Source: Vibrio sp. ES.051 (GTDB lineage Bacteria > Pseudomonadota > Gammaproteobacteria > Enterobacterales > Vibrionaceae). Taken from it: a DNA stretch of 64,000 nt. Positions 1 to 6,916 of the stretch are shown piece after piece (the first letter of the stretch is position 1; each line of letters begins with the position of its first letter). The stretch spans positions 310,001 to 374,000 of the forward strand of contig NZ_PDJL01000003.1 of assembly GCF_002563795.1 (NCBI RefSeq), given 5' to 3'. The notes under the pieces were generated by a model. The model did not search any database, was not told the origin of the DNA, and saw nothing but the letters and a program-made list of their open reading frames with translations. A program made the position numbers and the translations under genes.

Positions 1-621
1 TTTACCTGCACTAAAAAGAGCAATGCGATCGATCCATTCCGGCATGTCGGATTCACGAGAAAAGGCAATTAACATCTGCACTGATTGAGAGAGCGAGTGT
101 AAATAGCGGGCTAGAGATGTCCGATGGGCGATGTCTAAACCAGTAAAAGGGTTATCAAGCAGGAGTAGATCTGGTTGAGTTGCTAAAGCTCGAGCAAGCA
201 TCACTCGCCTTGTTTCTCCGGTAGAGAGTACCCGAAAGCCAAGATGTTGAAGGTGATGAAGATCGAGCTCTTTAATGAGTCGCTCGGTGACCTTTGCGTT
301 TTGGCAACGTTCAAAGATCAGCGCATAAACAGTGCTACCTTGGTCGATACGATCGAGAAAATCAGTGTCATCTTTTTCTAATTCTCGTTCCAATAATCGC
401 TGTTGTTCGGATAGAGATACTTGAGCAACAGTTACGTCGCCAAGTGTCAAGTTACCTTCTGTCGGTGCAAGTTCGCCGCAGATCAGATCGCCAAGTAGAG
501 AACCGATATCGCCATCTGCGCTGAATATTCCCCAAGCATGGCCTTGCTCGATACTCCAATCGTCAATATACAGGTAGGTCGTGTTTCCTTGAGCGACGAG
601 CTGACTAAACTGAATAGTCAT
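1..621 (-). CDS. ModF/PhrA-like ABC ATPase, C-terminus beyond window
   Basis: The reading frame starts at an ATG on the minus strand at 621 and stays open to base 1, giving 207 residues of a longer protein. It resembles the first nucleotide-binding domain of the ModF/PhrA family, cytosolic tandem ABC ATPases of unclear role with no membrane partner. The signature LSTGETRR and the Walker B run LLLLDNPFTGLD are clear, with Asn in place of the usual catalytic Glu. The Walker A loop is degenerate: where GxxGxGKST is expected the protein reads SADGDIGSL, without the lysine. This half-domain therefore may not hydrolyse ATP, and the second domain outside the window probably does. The family call is from signature resemblance recalled from memory. 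Confidence 0.75.
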   Translation of the reverse strand, partial: MTIQFSQLVAQGNTTYLYIDDWSIEQGHAWGIFSADGDIGSLLGDLICGELAPTEGNLTLGDVTVAQVSLSEQQRLLERELEKDDTDFLDRIDQGSTVYALIFERCQNAKVTERLIKELDLHHLQHLGFRVLSTGETRRVMLARALATQPDLLLLDNPFTGLDIAHRTSLARYLHSLSQSVQMLIAFSRESDMPEWIDRIALFSAGK

Positions 622-1134
622 TGTGTTTCTCTTCCTTGTTTTTGTTGTCTCCAGACTATTTATAACAACGAAACAATACAGTTAGGAAGGGGATTACGCA
701 TTAATGTTAACTTACTCAAATCTCCAAGCTGCGTTAAGTCGCAGCATTGCAAACGATCTGATTACCTTCTTATTTGTACTTGCATCATCTCGTCACTCTC
801 TCTAGCTAAAATGACAGTATTAAGCCGTTAGTATGAAGCGCCAGCAGCGGTCACTTTTTACTGGATGTTAGAACTTGTTCTGGATCATTAAAGTCGTCAA
901 AATTGCAATCTTTGAATTTAAATATGTAAACTTTGATAAGGTTTAAGGAATTAAACCTTATTCGCTTATTTTGGGTGATCCTGTTCAAGTTTTGTTCGTT
1001 ATTTAGCACTAAATTTTTATTATTATTGATGTTTTTAATGCACTTGACGGTTTACACAAGTTTACTGCATCTTGCTGAAGTTCTACCAAAGGAGTAGTTT
1101 CCAGTTATTGAGTTCAAAAATGTAAACCCAAATC
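622..1134. promoter_or_regulatory. Divergent intergenic region with a GGAA-loop hairpin
   Basis: This 513-bp gap separates the leftward ABC ATPase from the rightward DauR-like regulator and should hold both promoters. The clearest structure is a perfect 10-bp inverted repeat, TAAGGTTTAA (937-946) and TTAAACCTTA (951-960), closing a GGAA tetraloop and followed by a T-rich stretch (TTCGCTTATTTT). It could be a weak terminator, a leader hairpin or an operator for the downstream regulator. A smaller hairpin (GCTGCG/CGCAGC) lies near 729-746. I see no convincing coding sequence. Confidence 0.45.
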
Positions 1135-1800
1135 ATGAGTGTAAAACAAGTTCGCTTTACCGATGAAGACAGAGAGTGTTTAAGCAATTACTTCCGCTTA
1201 GCAGAGACCATTGCCGATTTGATAGGTCCTTACTGTGAAGTGGTCATCCATTCATTTGAAAGCTTAGAAAACTCAGTCGTGAAGATCGTCAATGGACATC
1301 ACACTGGTCGTGAAATCGGTTCACCCATCACCGATTTAGGTTTACGCATGTGGAGTGCTTTCGAAAAAACAGGCGAAGTGTCTCCGAAGAGCTATTTCAC
1401 CAACGCGGCAGACGGTTCTCTACTGAAGTCGACTACCTGTGTGTTGGCTGGTCCACAGCAAAAACCAATCGGAATGCTGTGTATTAACATGAATTTGTCA
1501 TTTCCATTCCCAGAAATCGTCAAGACACTCATGCCTCAGTGCAATGTGCCTCAAACTATTGTGAGCGAGACATTCAGCAAGAATGCGAACGACGTGATTC
1601 AGCAAGCATTGAGTTCAGCGACGACTGAGGTTGATCAAGACGAGTCTATTTCTCCCAAAGGTCGCAATAAAGCCATTATTCGTTGTTTATTTGATAACGG
1701 AGTATTCGAGCTAAAAGAGACGACGACACAAGTATCAGAGCAACTTGGGATCAGCCGTCAGGCGGTTTACAAGTTTATCCGTGAATTTAAATCAGAATAA
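1135..1800 (+). CDS. YheO/DauR-type PAS-HTH transcriptional regulator
   Basis: A 221-residue protein with an N-terminal YheO-type PAS-like domain (about residues 10-125, with the run EVVIHSFESLENSVVKI) and a C-terminal helix-turn-helix (about 180-218, EQLGISRQAVYKFIREF). This is the layout of DauR, which controls D-arginine use in Pseudomonas, and of the YheO family generally. Ligand and targets are unknown here. It stands 24 bp before ridA and in line with tcyP and the flavoprotein, so it probably controls that operon. No strong Shine-Dalgarno sequence precedes the ATG; the only AGGAG lies 45 bp upstream and leads to a stop within five codons, so initiation may be weak or regulated. Confidence 0.8.
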   Translation: MSVKQVRFTDEDRECLSNYFRLAETIADLIGPYCEVVIHSFESLENSVVKIVNGHHTGREIGSPITDLGLRMWSAFEKTGEVSPKSYFTNAADGSLLKSTTCVLAGPQQKPIGMLCINMNLSFPFPEIVKTLMPQCNVPQTIVSETFSKNANDVIQQALSSATTEVDQDESISPKGRNKAIIRCLFDNGVFELKETTTQVSEQLGISRQAVYKFIREFKSE

Positions 1801-1824
1801 AACCAATAATTTAGGAGTTACATC

Positions 1825-2208
1825 GTGAAACAGATCATTGTCACAGAACAAGCACCTGCCGCTATCGGCCCTTACTCACAAGGTACGGCTTACGGCGAAA
1901 TGATTTACACCTCAGGTCAGTTACCTCTCGTGCCTGAAACCATGCAATTTGTAGAAGGCGGTATCAAGGAGCAGGCACGTCAGTCTCTCGAAAATTTAAA
2001 AGCCGTGTTAGAAGCCAGCAATGCAGGACTAGACACGGTACTTAAGACGACGTGCTTTTTATCTGACATGGAAAACTTCGTCGCCTTTAACGAAGTGTAT
2101 ACCGAGGTGTTTGGTACCGAGAACGCACCTGCTCGCTCTTGTGTTGAAGCAGCACGACTACCAAAAGACGCACTGGTTGAAGTTGAAGCCATCGCATACA
2201 AAAAATAA
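1825..2208 (+). CDS. ridA: RidA-family enamine/imine deaminase
   Basis: A 127-residue RidA (YjgF/YER057c) protein starting at GTG 1825 behind TAGGAG. The family hydrolyses reactive enamine/imine intermediates such as 2-aminoacrylate, released by PLP enzymes acting on serine, threonine and cysteine, to keto acids and ammonia. Visible hallmarks are IGPYSQG near the N-terminus, YTSGQLPL, and the conserved arginine in PARSCVEAARLPKDALVEVEAIA. Length is normal for the trimeric family. It sits between the PAS-HTH regulator and a cystine-type symporter, which suggests cleaning up intermediates of sulfur amino-acid metabolism. The window also holds a second, divergent RidA paralogue at 50021-50419, so which one is the housekeeping copy is unknown. 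Confidence 0.88.
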   Translation: MKQIIVTEQAPAAIGPYSQGTAYGEMIYTSGQLPLVPETMQFVEGGIKEQARQSLENLKAVLEASNAGLDTVLKTTCFLSDMENFVAFNEVYTEVFGTENAPARSCVEAARLPKDALVEVEAIAYKK

Positions 2209-2245
2209 CCGATTTAGGTATTAATGGGTATCATAGGAGATTCTC

Positions 2246-3652
2246 ATGAGCGTTTCATTTATTGGATTAAGCATACTGTTTTTTGGGTTCTACGCACTGC
2301 TGTCGAATTTCAAAAAACAAAAGAAAAGCTTTAACTTCCGCGTACTGAGTGCGCTTGCTGCTGGCTTATTGTTCGGTGGCGCAATTCAACTGGTTTTCGG
2401 GGTCGGTAACGTAGCAACTTCAGGTTTTGCTGAACTGATTTCTGTGTTCGGCAAAGGCTACATCAAACTTCTTCAAATGATCGTTATCCCGCTCGTGTTC
2501 GTGGCGATGATCTCTTCGATCATGAACGTTGAAGGCGGCGGCGCGCTATCTCGTATCGCACCAAAAATCATCGGTATTCTACTTTTCACTTGTGCAATCT
2601 CAGCAGCGGTTGGTATCGCAAGTATTTACCTCTTTGGTATTGATGCAAACGCACTAGTGAGCACAATCGGCACAAACAGTGCAATTGAAGCTCGTGGTGA
2701 TTCACTGGTAGCAACACAAGGTGCTATGGCAAGTAGTGGCCTGTCTGGGATGGCTTTATCTATCATTCCAACTAACATTTTCGACATGCTCACAGGTTCT
2801 CAACGTACTTCTACGCTATCGACAGTACTGTTCGGGATGTTTCTGGGTTTCTGTATTCTGCAAGTGAAAAACCGTAAGCCTGAAAAAGTACAGAACTTCG
2901 TTGATTTTATCAATGCCGCGAAAGAAGTTGTACTTTCAATGGTACGTGAAATCCTGAAGCTAACGCCTTATGGTGTATTCGCGCTGATGACCACGTTCAT
3001 GATGACGAACGATCTCTTTGCTCTAGCAGAAATGGGCCGTTTCTTACTCGCAAGCTACGTAGCAATCAGCGTTATGTTCGGCATCCACTTCGTCATGGTA
3101 TCAATGTTCGGTCTTTCTCCTGCTAAATTCATGAAGAAAATCTGGCCAGTACTTGTGTTCGGTTTTGGTTCCCGCTCAAGCATGGCAGCTATCCCGCTCA
3201 ACGTTGAAACGCAAACTCAACGCTTAGGTGTCGATGAAGAAACTGCAAACATGTCAGCGACATTTGGCACCAGTATTGGTCAAAACGGCTGTGCGGGTAT
3301 CTACCCAGCGATGCTTGCTATCATGGCGGCACAAGTGATGGGGATGCCTGTTGATTTAGGCTTCATCCTACAACTGATTGCTGTTATCGCAATTGCTTCA
3401 TTCGGTATTGCAGGTGTCGGCGGCGGTGCAACGTTTGCAGCCGTAGCAGTACTGACCATCATGGGGCTAGACATCACAGTGGTAGCGATTCTTGTGTCTA
3501 TTGAAGCATTGATCGACATGGCACGTACGGCACTAAACATTTCAGGCTCTATGTTGTCAGGTGTTCTAACGGCTAAGAAGAATGGCTCACTGGATACTGA
3601 GCAATATAACGCAGACGCGAGTGCAACCACAGCAAAAGAAGCCGCTGTGTAA
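2246..3652 (+). CDS. tcyP: TcyP/YdjN-like L-cystine:cation symporter
   Basis: A 468-residue inner-membrane protein of the dicarboxylate/amino acid:cation symporter family. It has about eight hydrophobic segments and the family's re-entrant loop regions (LLQMIVIPLVFVAMISSI around 75-92; the GFGSRSSMAAIP serine-rich loop around 310; NGCAGIYPAMLAIM around 350). Length and the N-terminal pattern match TcyP/YdjN, the sodium- or proton-coupled L-cystine importer, better than GltP or DctA. It follows ridA by 37 bp with an AGGAG ahead of the ATG and precedes a disulfide-reductase-like flavoprotein, which fits cystine import and reduction. Substrate assignment is by family resemblance only. A weak intrinsic terminator follows. 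Confidence 0.78.
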   Translation: MSVSFIGLSILFFGFYALLSNFKKQKKSFNFRVLSALAAGLLFGGAIQLVFGVGNVATSGFAELISVFGKGYIKLLQMIVIPLVFVAMISSIMNVEGGGALSRIAPKIIGILLFTCAISAAVGIASIYLFGIDANALVSTIGTNSAIEARGDSLVATQGAMASSGLSGMALSIIPTNIFDMLTGSQRTSTLSTVLFGMFLGFCILQVKNRKPEKVQNFVDFINAAKEVVLSMVREILKLTPYGVFALMTTFMMTNDLFALAEMGRFLLASYVAISVMFGIHFVMVSMFGLSPAKFMKKIWPVLVFGFGSRSSMAAIPLNVETQTQRLGVDEETANMSATFGTSIGQNGCAGIYPAMLAIMAAQVMGMPVDLGFILQLIAVIAIASFGIAGVGGGATFAAVAVLTIMGLDITVVAILVSIEALIDMARTALNISGSMLSGVLTAKKNGSLDTEQYNADASATTAKEAAV

Positions 3653-3667
3653 TTTTAAACTTCACTA

Positions 3668-3700
3668 AGGGCACTCAATTATGGGTGCTCTTCCGTTTTT
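3668..3700 (+). terminator. Partial intrinsic terminator after tcyP
   Basis: A 9-bp stem with two G-T pairs, AGGGCACTC (3668-3676) with GGGTGCTCT (3683-3691), is followed by TCCGTTTTTCTTG. It may attenuate rather than fully stop transcription into the flavoprotein gene. Confidence 0.6.
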
Positions 3701-3729
3701 CTTGAGTCCAGGTTATCTAGGTAGTAAAT

Positions 3730-5052
3730 ATGAAAGTTGTTGTCGTAGGCGGTAGTGCCGCTGGTATGAGTTTCGCAGCAAAATACAAACGTAATCAGCC
3801 AACCGATGAAGTGATTGTACTGGATAAGCGAGATTACATCTCGTTTGGGGCGTGTGGTTTACCATACTTTGCCGGAGGTATGTTTGATGATACTGAGCGC
3901 ATGATTTCTCGTACGCCGGAACAAGCCATCAAATCTGGTTTAGATGTGCGTGTAGAAACGGAAATGGTGTCGTTTGATCGCATTGAAAAGCAAATTATTG
4001 TGCGCCATCAAGGCGAAGAAAGCGTCATTGATTACGATATGTTAGTCATCGCGACAGGTGCACGTCCAATCGTACCATCATTCGGTGAATTCAACCCAGA
4101 ACACGTATATACACTGACAAGTATGGAAGATGGCCTAGCAGTCAAAGAAGCGCTTAAAGATAATACCAAACAACGCGTGTGTGTGATTGGTGCAGGATTC
4201 ATAGGGCTTGAAGTATTCGACGCGGCACATGGTCTAGATAAGCATGTGACTATTATCGAACGCGAACAGCACATCATGAGCCGTCAATTTAGCCCAGAGA
4301 TCATTGAAGTGGTTGAAGGTGCGATTCGTGAATCAGGCGCAGAGCTCAAAACTGGTTGCGGCGTCTTGGCGATTCGCGATGCTGAGCAAGGCGGTTATAT
4401 TGTAGAAACCGATAACGGTAATGTAGAAGCTGATATCGTGATCTTGTCACTCGGTTTCAGACCAAACACTGAAGCATTCGAATTACCAAAAGCAGCAAAC
4501 GGCGCGTTGTTAGTGAATGAATTCGGTGCGACTGAAGACGCATATGTCCATGCGGTTGGTGATTGCGCAGTCGTCCACCATATAGCATTAGGTAAACCTG
4601 TTTATGTTCCATTAGCAACGACCGCGAACAAACAAGCTCGTATGATGGCAGATAAACTAGCGGGGAAAGACACCTACATGACCGGATTCCTTGGGTCATC
4701 TTGCCTGAAAGTTCTAGATTATGAACTGGCGTGTACAGGTGTGTCTGAATTACTCGCACAAGAACATGATTTACCAGTAAAAGTATCGACCATTTCGGAT
4801 AAGAACCAAACTGATTACTACCCAGGCCAAGAAGACATCAAGGTGAAACTGGTTTATCACCCAGAAACGAACGTTTTATTAGGTGGTGAGATCGTAGGTA
4901 AGAAAGGAGCCGTTGGTCGTATTAACGCACTGGCTGTCGCTATCACTGCGAAGATGACCACTCAACAGTTGGGCTACATGGACTTCTGCTATGCCCCACC
5001 GTTTGCCCGTACATGGGATGCATTAAACGTGGCTGGTAATGTTGCGAAGTAA
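3730..5052 (+). CDS. CoA-disulfide reductase-like FAD/NAD(P)H oxidoreductase
   Basis: A 440-residue flavoprotein of the pyridine nucleotide-disulfide oxidoreductase family. The N-terminal FAD fold begins VVVGGSAAGMSFAAKY; next comes DYISFGACGLPYFAGG, which carries the single redox cysteine (about residue 43) typical of CoA-disulfide reductase and NADH oxidase; the NAD(P)H fold is VCVIGAGFIGLEVFDAA; FAD contact is in VHAVGDCAVV. The C-terminal dimerisation domain ends with YAPPFARTWDALN. No C-terminal rhodanese domain is present, so this is the short form. The reaction is probably NAD(P)H-dependent reduction of a low-molecular-weight disulfide. Following a cystine-type transporter it may keep imported thiols reduced; NADH oxidase activity is the main alternative. 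A strong terminator closes the operon. Confidence 0.8.
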   Translation: MKVVVVGGSAAGMSFAAKYKRNQPTDEVIVLDKRDYISFGACGLPYFAGGMFDDTERMISRTPEQAIKSGLDVRVETEMVSFDRIEKQIIVRHQGEESVIDYDMLVIATGARPIVPSFGEFNPEHVYTLTSMEDGLAVKEALKDNTKQRVCVIGAGFIGLEVFDAAHGLDKHVTIIEREQHIMSRQFSPEIIEVVEGAIRESGAELKTGCGVLAIRDAEQGGYIVETDNGNVEADIVILSLGFRPNTEAFELPKAANGALLVNEFGATEDAYVHAVGDCAVVHHIALGKPVYVPLATTANKQARMMADKLAGKDTYMTGFLGSSCLKVLDYELACTGVSELLAQEHDLPVKVSTISDKNQTDYYPGQEDIKVKLVYHPETNVLLGGEIVGKKGAVGRINALAVAITAKMTTQQLGYMDFCYAPPFARTWDALNVAGNVAK

Positions 5053-5110
5053 GCAAGCTCATTCGTAAGTGATATGCCATACACAGCAGGCATTCAAGGA
5101 TAAACAAAAC

Positions 5111-5146
5111 CATGCACACTATGTCTCTTAGTGTGTATGTTTTTTT
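5111..5146 (+). terminator. Intrinsic terminator of the ridA-tcyP-flavoprotein operon
   Basis: An 11-bp stem with one G-T pair, CATGCACACTA (5111-5121) with TAGTGTGTATG (5129-5139), a 7-base loop and a run of seven T at 5140-5146. The remaining gap to 5411 shows nothing else that I can support. Confidence 0.85.
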
Positions 5147-5411
5147 ATAACTCAATAGAACTGTTGGTTCTCACTTAACCCAATACCATTTCGCACTGTA
5201 ATTCCGTTAAGGTTTAGCTGGGAGCGAGGTGGTTTTTGTACTTGTTTTAGGGGCATGTACGCGTGAACTGCACAATTCATGCTAGACACTAAACCCAGTG
5301 ACTTTTTCATCTCTGAGTTAATTTAGGTAATGCTAATTTAGCCAATTGACTGACGATTTTGTTCAGCGCAGAGTTAGCAGATTAATACTGACTCGTGTCA
5401 TTGAATGGAGG

Positions 5412-5870
5412 TTAGTGTTTATACCTAAAGGTATTATTATCATCAATAATTTCAACTTTGACGGGTACTGTTCCTTTCTTAACGTTGCCGATTTGTGCAA
5501 ATGCCTTGTAAGAAAGGTCGATAACTCGGCCTTCTACATAGGGACCTTTATCGTTAATTTTCACATCGACAGACTTGTTATTGGCTGTATTTGTCACCCT
5601 CACGATAGTCCCAAATGGCAAGGTTTTATGAGCCGAAGTGTAGGCATTCATGTTATAGGTCTCACCACTTGCCGTAAGTTTTCCGTGAAACTGGCTGCCA
5701 TACCAAGAGGCTTGACCAATCAGAATATGTGATTTGGCATAATCTTTGGTTTTTGAACCACCGGTTGCCGAAGTTGAGGTGCATCCAGCTAATATCATAA
5801 CAACGAGAGCGGTAAAAATAATATTCACTTTTTGCCAGTGATTTGGGTAATTGATTCTCTTCATGTTCAT
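5412..5870 (-). CDS. RlpA-like double-psi beta-barrel lipoprotein
   Basis: A short RlpA-family lipoprotein. From the ATG at 5870 (a second in-frame ATG is at 5864) it has a basic start, a hydrophobic stretch and a lipobox ending in LAGC, then a low-complexity linker and a double-psi beta-barrel domain with the conserved ASWYG, KLTASGE and the catalytic-type Asp in INDKGPYVEGRVIDLS. RlpA proteins cleave naked glycan strands at the septum. Here the C-terminal peptidoglycan-binding SPOR domain of full-length RlpA is absent, so septal targeting is doubtful. The frame extends upstream to 5912, but those residues would precede a good signal peptide and are probably not translated. The gene appears monocistronic, facing away from its neighbours. 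Confidence 0.8.
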   Translation of the reverse strand: MNMKRINYPNHWQKVNIIFTALVVMILAGCTSTSATGGSKTKDYAKSHILIGQASWYGSQFHGKLTASGETYNMNAYTSAHKTLPFGTIVRVTNTANNKSVDVKINDKGPYVEGRVIDLSYKAFAQIGNVKKGTVPVKVEIIDDNNTFRYKH

Positions 5871-6271
5871 CTGTTTTTGTAGTGGTTGACTCAGCAATAT
5901 CGAGCTAAGCATAGTAACTGCTCAGTCAAGGCTATCATTTGATATGATCTCTCAATATTTCCATGAACGACGCTTTTTTCGGTCATATTCATGAAAGGTT
6001 TTATTATTGAACACGTCAAATTCAATGATGCTTTAAGCACGTTATGTCAGGTTGTTGATTTTGCGATCATTCGATGCAGATACGCCACTTACCCGAAACC
6101 AAAACTCGTTTGTGTCCTGTGGCAACGGCGAGAGTAGACACTGTCGGTATTATTGATTTACAAAAGAGGTTCAAAACAGCTAAAGAAAAGCACCGAGAAG
6201 CTATACAATACACAAGTTGCGAGATCGCAGCATGGAATACTCACTCACAGAAAACCTCAAAGTAACCTCAT
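5871..6271. other. Intergenic region between divergent rlpA-like and ycxB-like genes
   Basis: About 400 bp hold the two divergent promoters. A 48-codon frame on the plus strand (5991-6137) has no Shine-Dalgarno sequence and no recognisable product, and two overlapping frames of 63 and 85 codons near 6074-6410 look like chance openings. I support no gene here. Confidence 0.4.
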
Positions 6272-6766
6272 ATGTCTAAAGATTTTGATTTCACCACAGA
6301 ATACACTCTCGATAAGCGCTTTTTTGAAGAGTGTTATGATCAAACTAGTCGTCCTGTTAAATTTCCCAAGGCCTATTTCAAAGCAATATTTTTTCTCATT
6401 TTTGGTGTGATTGTCGTTAAATTTGATCTATTACCTAACAGTTATCTTGGTTGGTTTTTTATTACTTTGAGTATTATTGAAGTGCTCAGTGTTTATTTTA
6501 AGAGAACTTGGTGGGTGTGGCGACAAACGTACAGTGCAGGGCCTAACAGCAAAGTGGTATTTCAAGTTGATTCTAACGGAGTCAGTTATAAAAGCGGTAA
6601 AAATACCCGTAGCATCGCTTGGAGTGAAATTGACCAACTGCAACAAAGCGATTTAGGTTTTATTCTTCATATAGGTAAACAGCGCCAATATGTCAGTAAA
6701 TCTTGCTTAAATGATGAGGCGATCGCGTTCATTGAAGAGCAGTATGCAGTATCAAAAATGAACTAA
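6272..6766 (+). CDS. YcxB-like small membrane protein
   Basis: A 164-residue protein with a charged N-terminus, two adjacent hydrophobic segments (about residues 38-55 and 58-75) and a C-terminal soluble domain (about 90-160). That domain matches the YcxB-like pattern: a VSYKSGKNTRSIAWSEI strand-rich stretch, then a run ending in YVSKSCLNDEAIAFIEEQ. Proteins of this family are unnamed integral membrane proteins with a PH-like cytosolic domain, and their role is not established. It is flanked by the divergent rlpA-like gene and by the terminator of acnA, so it is likely transcribed alone. Start codon choice is the first good ATG; no strong ribosome site is visible (CCTCAT before ATG). Confidence 0.65.
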   Translation: MSKDFDFTTEYTLDKRFFEECYDQTSRPVKFPKAYFKAIFFLIFGVIVVKFDLLPNSYLGWFFITLSIIEVLSVYFKRTWWVWRQTYSAGPNSKVVFQVDSNGVSYKSGKNTRSIAWSEIDQLQQSDLGFILHIGKQRQYVSKSCLNDEAIAFIEEQYAVSKMN

Positions 6767-6873
6767 CGCCAATATGTAAAAAATAGAGTCATAATACGAA
6801 GTTCGCATCAAGGTTTATGTTTAAAAGTTTGTTAATGGAACGATTCCGCCGCTTCTGAACATATTGGTTCAAA

Positions 6874-6910
6874 ATACCCTCAAGCAATTGGTTTGAGGGT
6901 ATCCTCTATG
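6874..6910 (-). terminator. Intrinsic terminator downstream of acnA
   Basis: A perfect 10-bp inverted repeat, ATACCCTCAA (6874-6883) with TTGAGGGTAT (6893-6902). Read on the minus strand the stem is followed by TTTTGAACC, so it suits acnA, which ends at 6917. Confidence 0.75.
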
Positions 6911-6916
6911 ACTCAT

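Noticed and set aside
538..831. Plus-strand 97-codon frame over the end of the ABC gene and the intergenic region
   Set aside because: It overlaps the ABC ATPase on the other strand, has no ribosome site and no recognisable motifs.
6074..6410. Two overlapping frames upstream of the YcxB-like gene
   Set aside because: They lack ribosome sites and motifs, and one overlaps the real gene out of phase.
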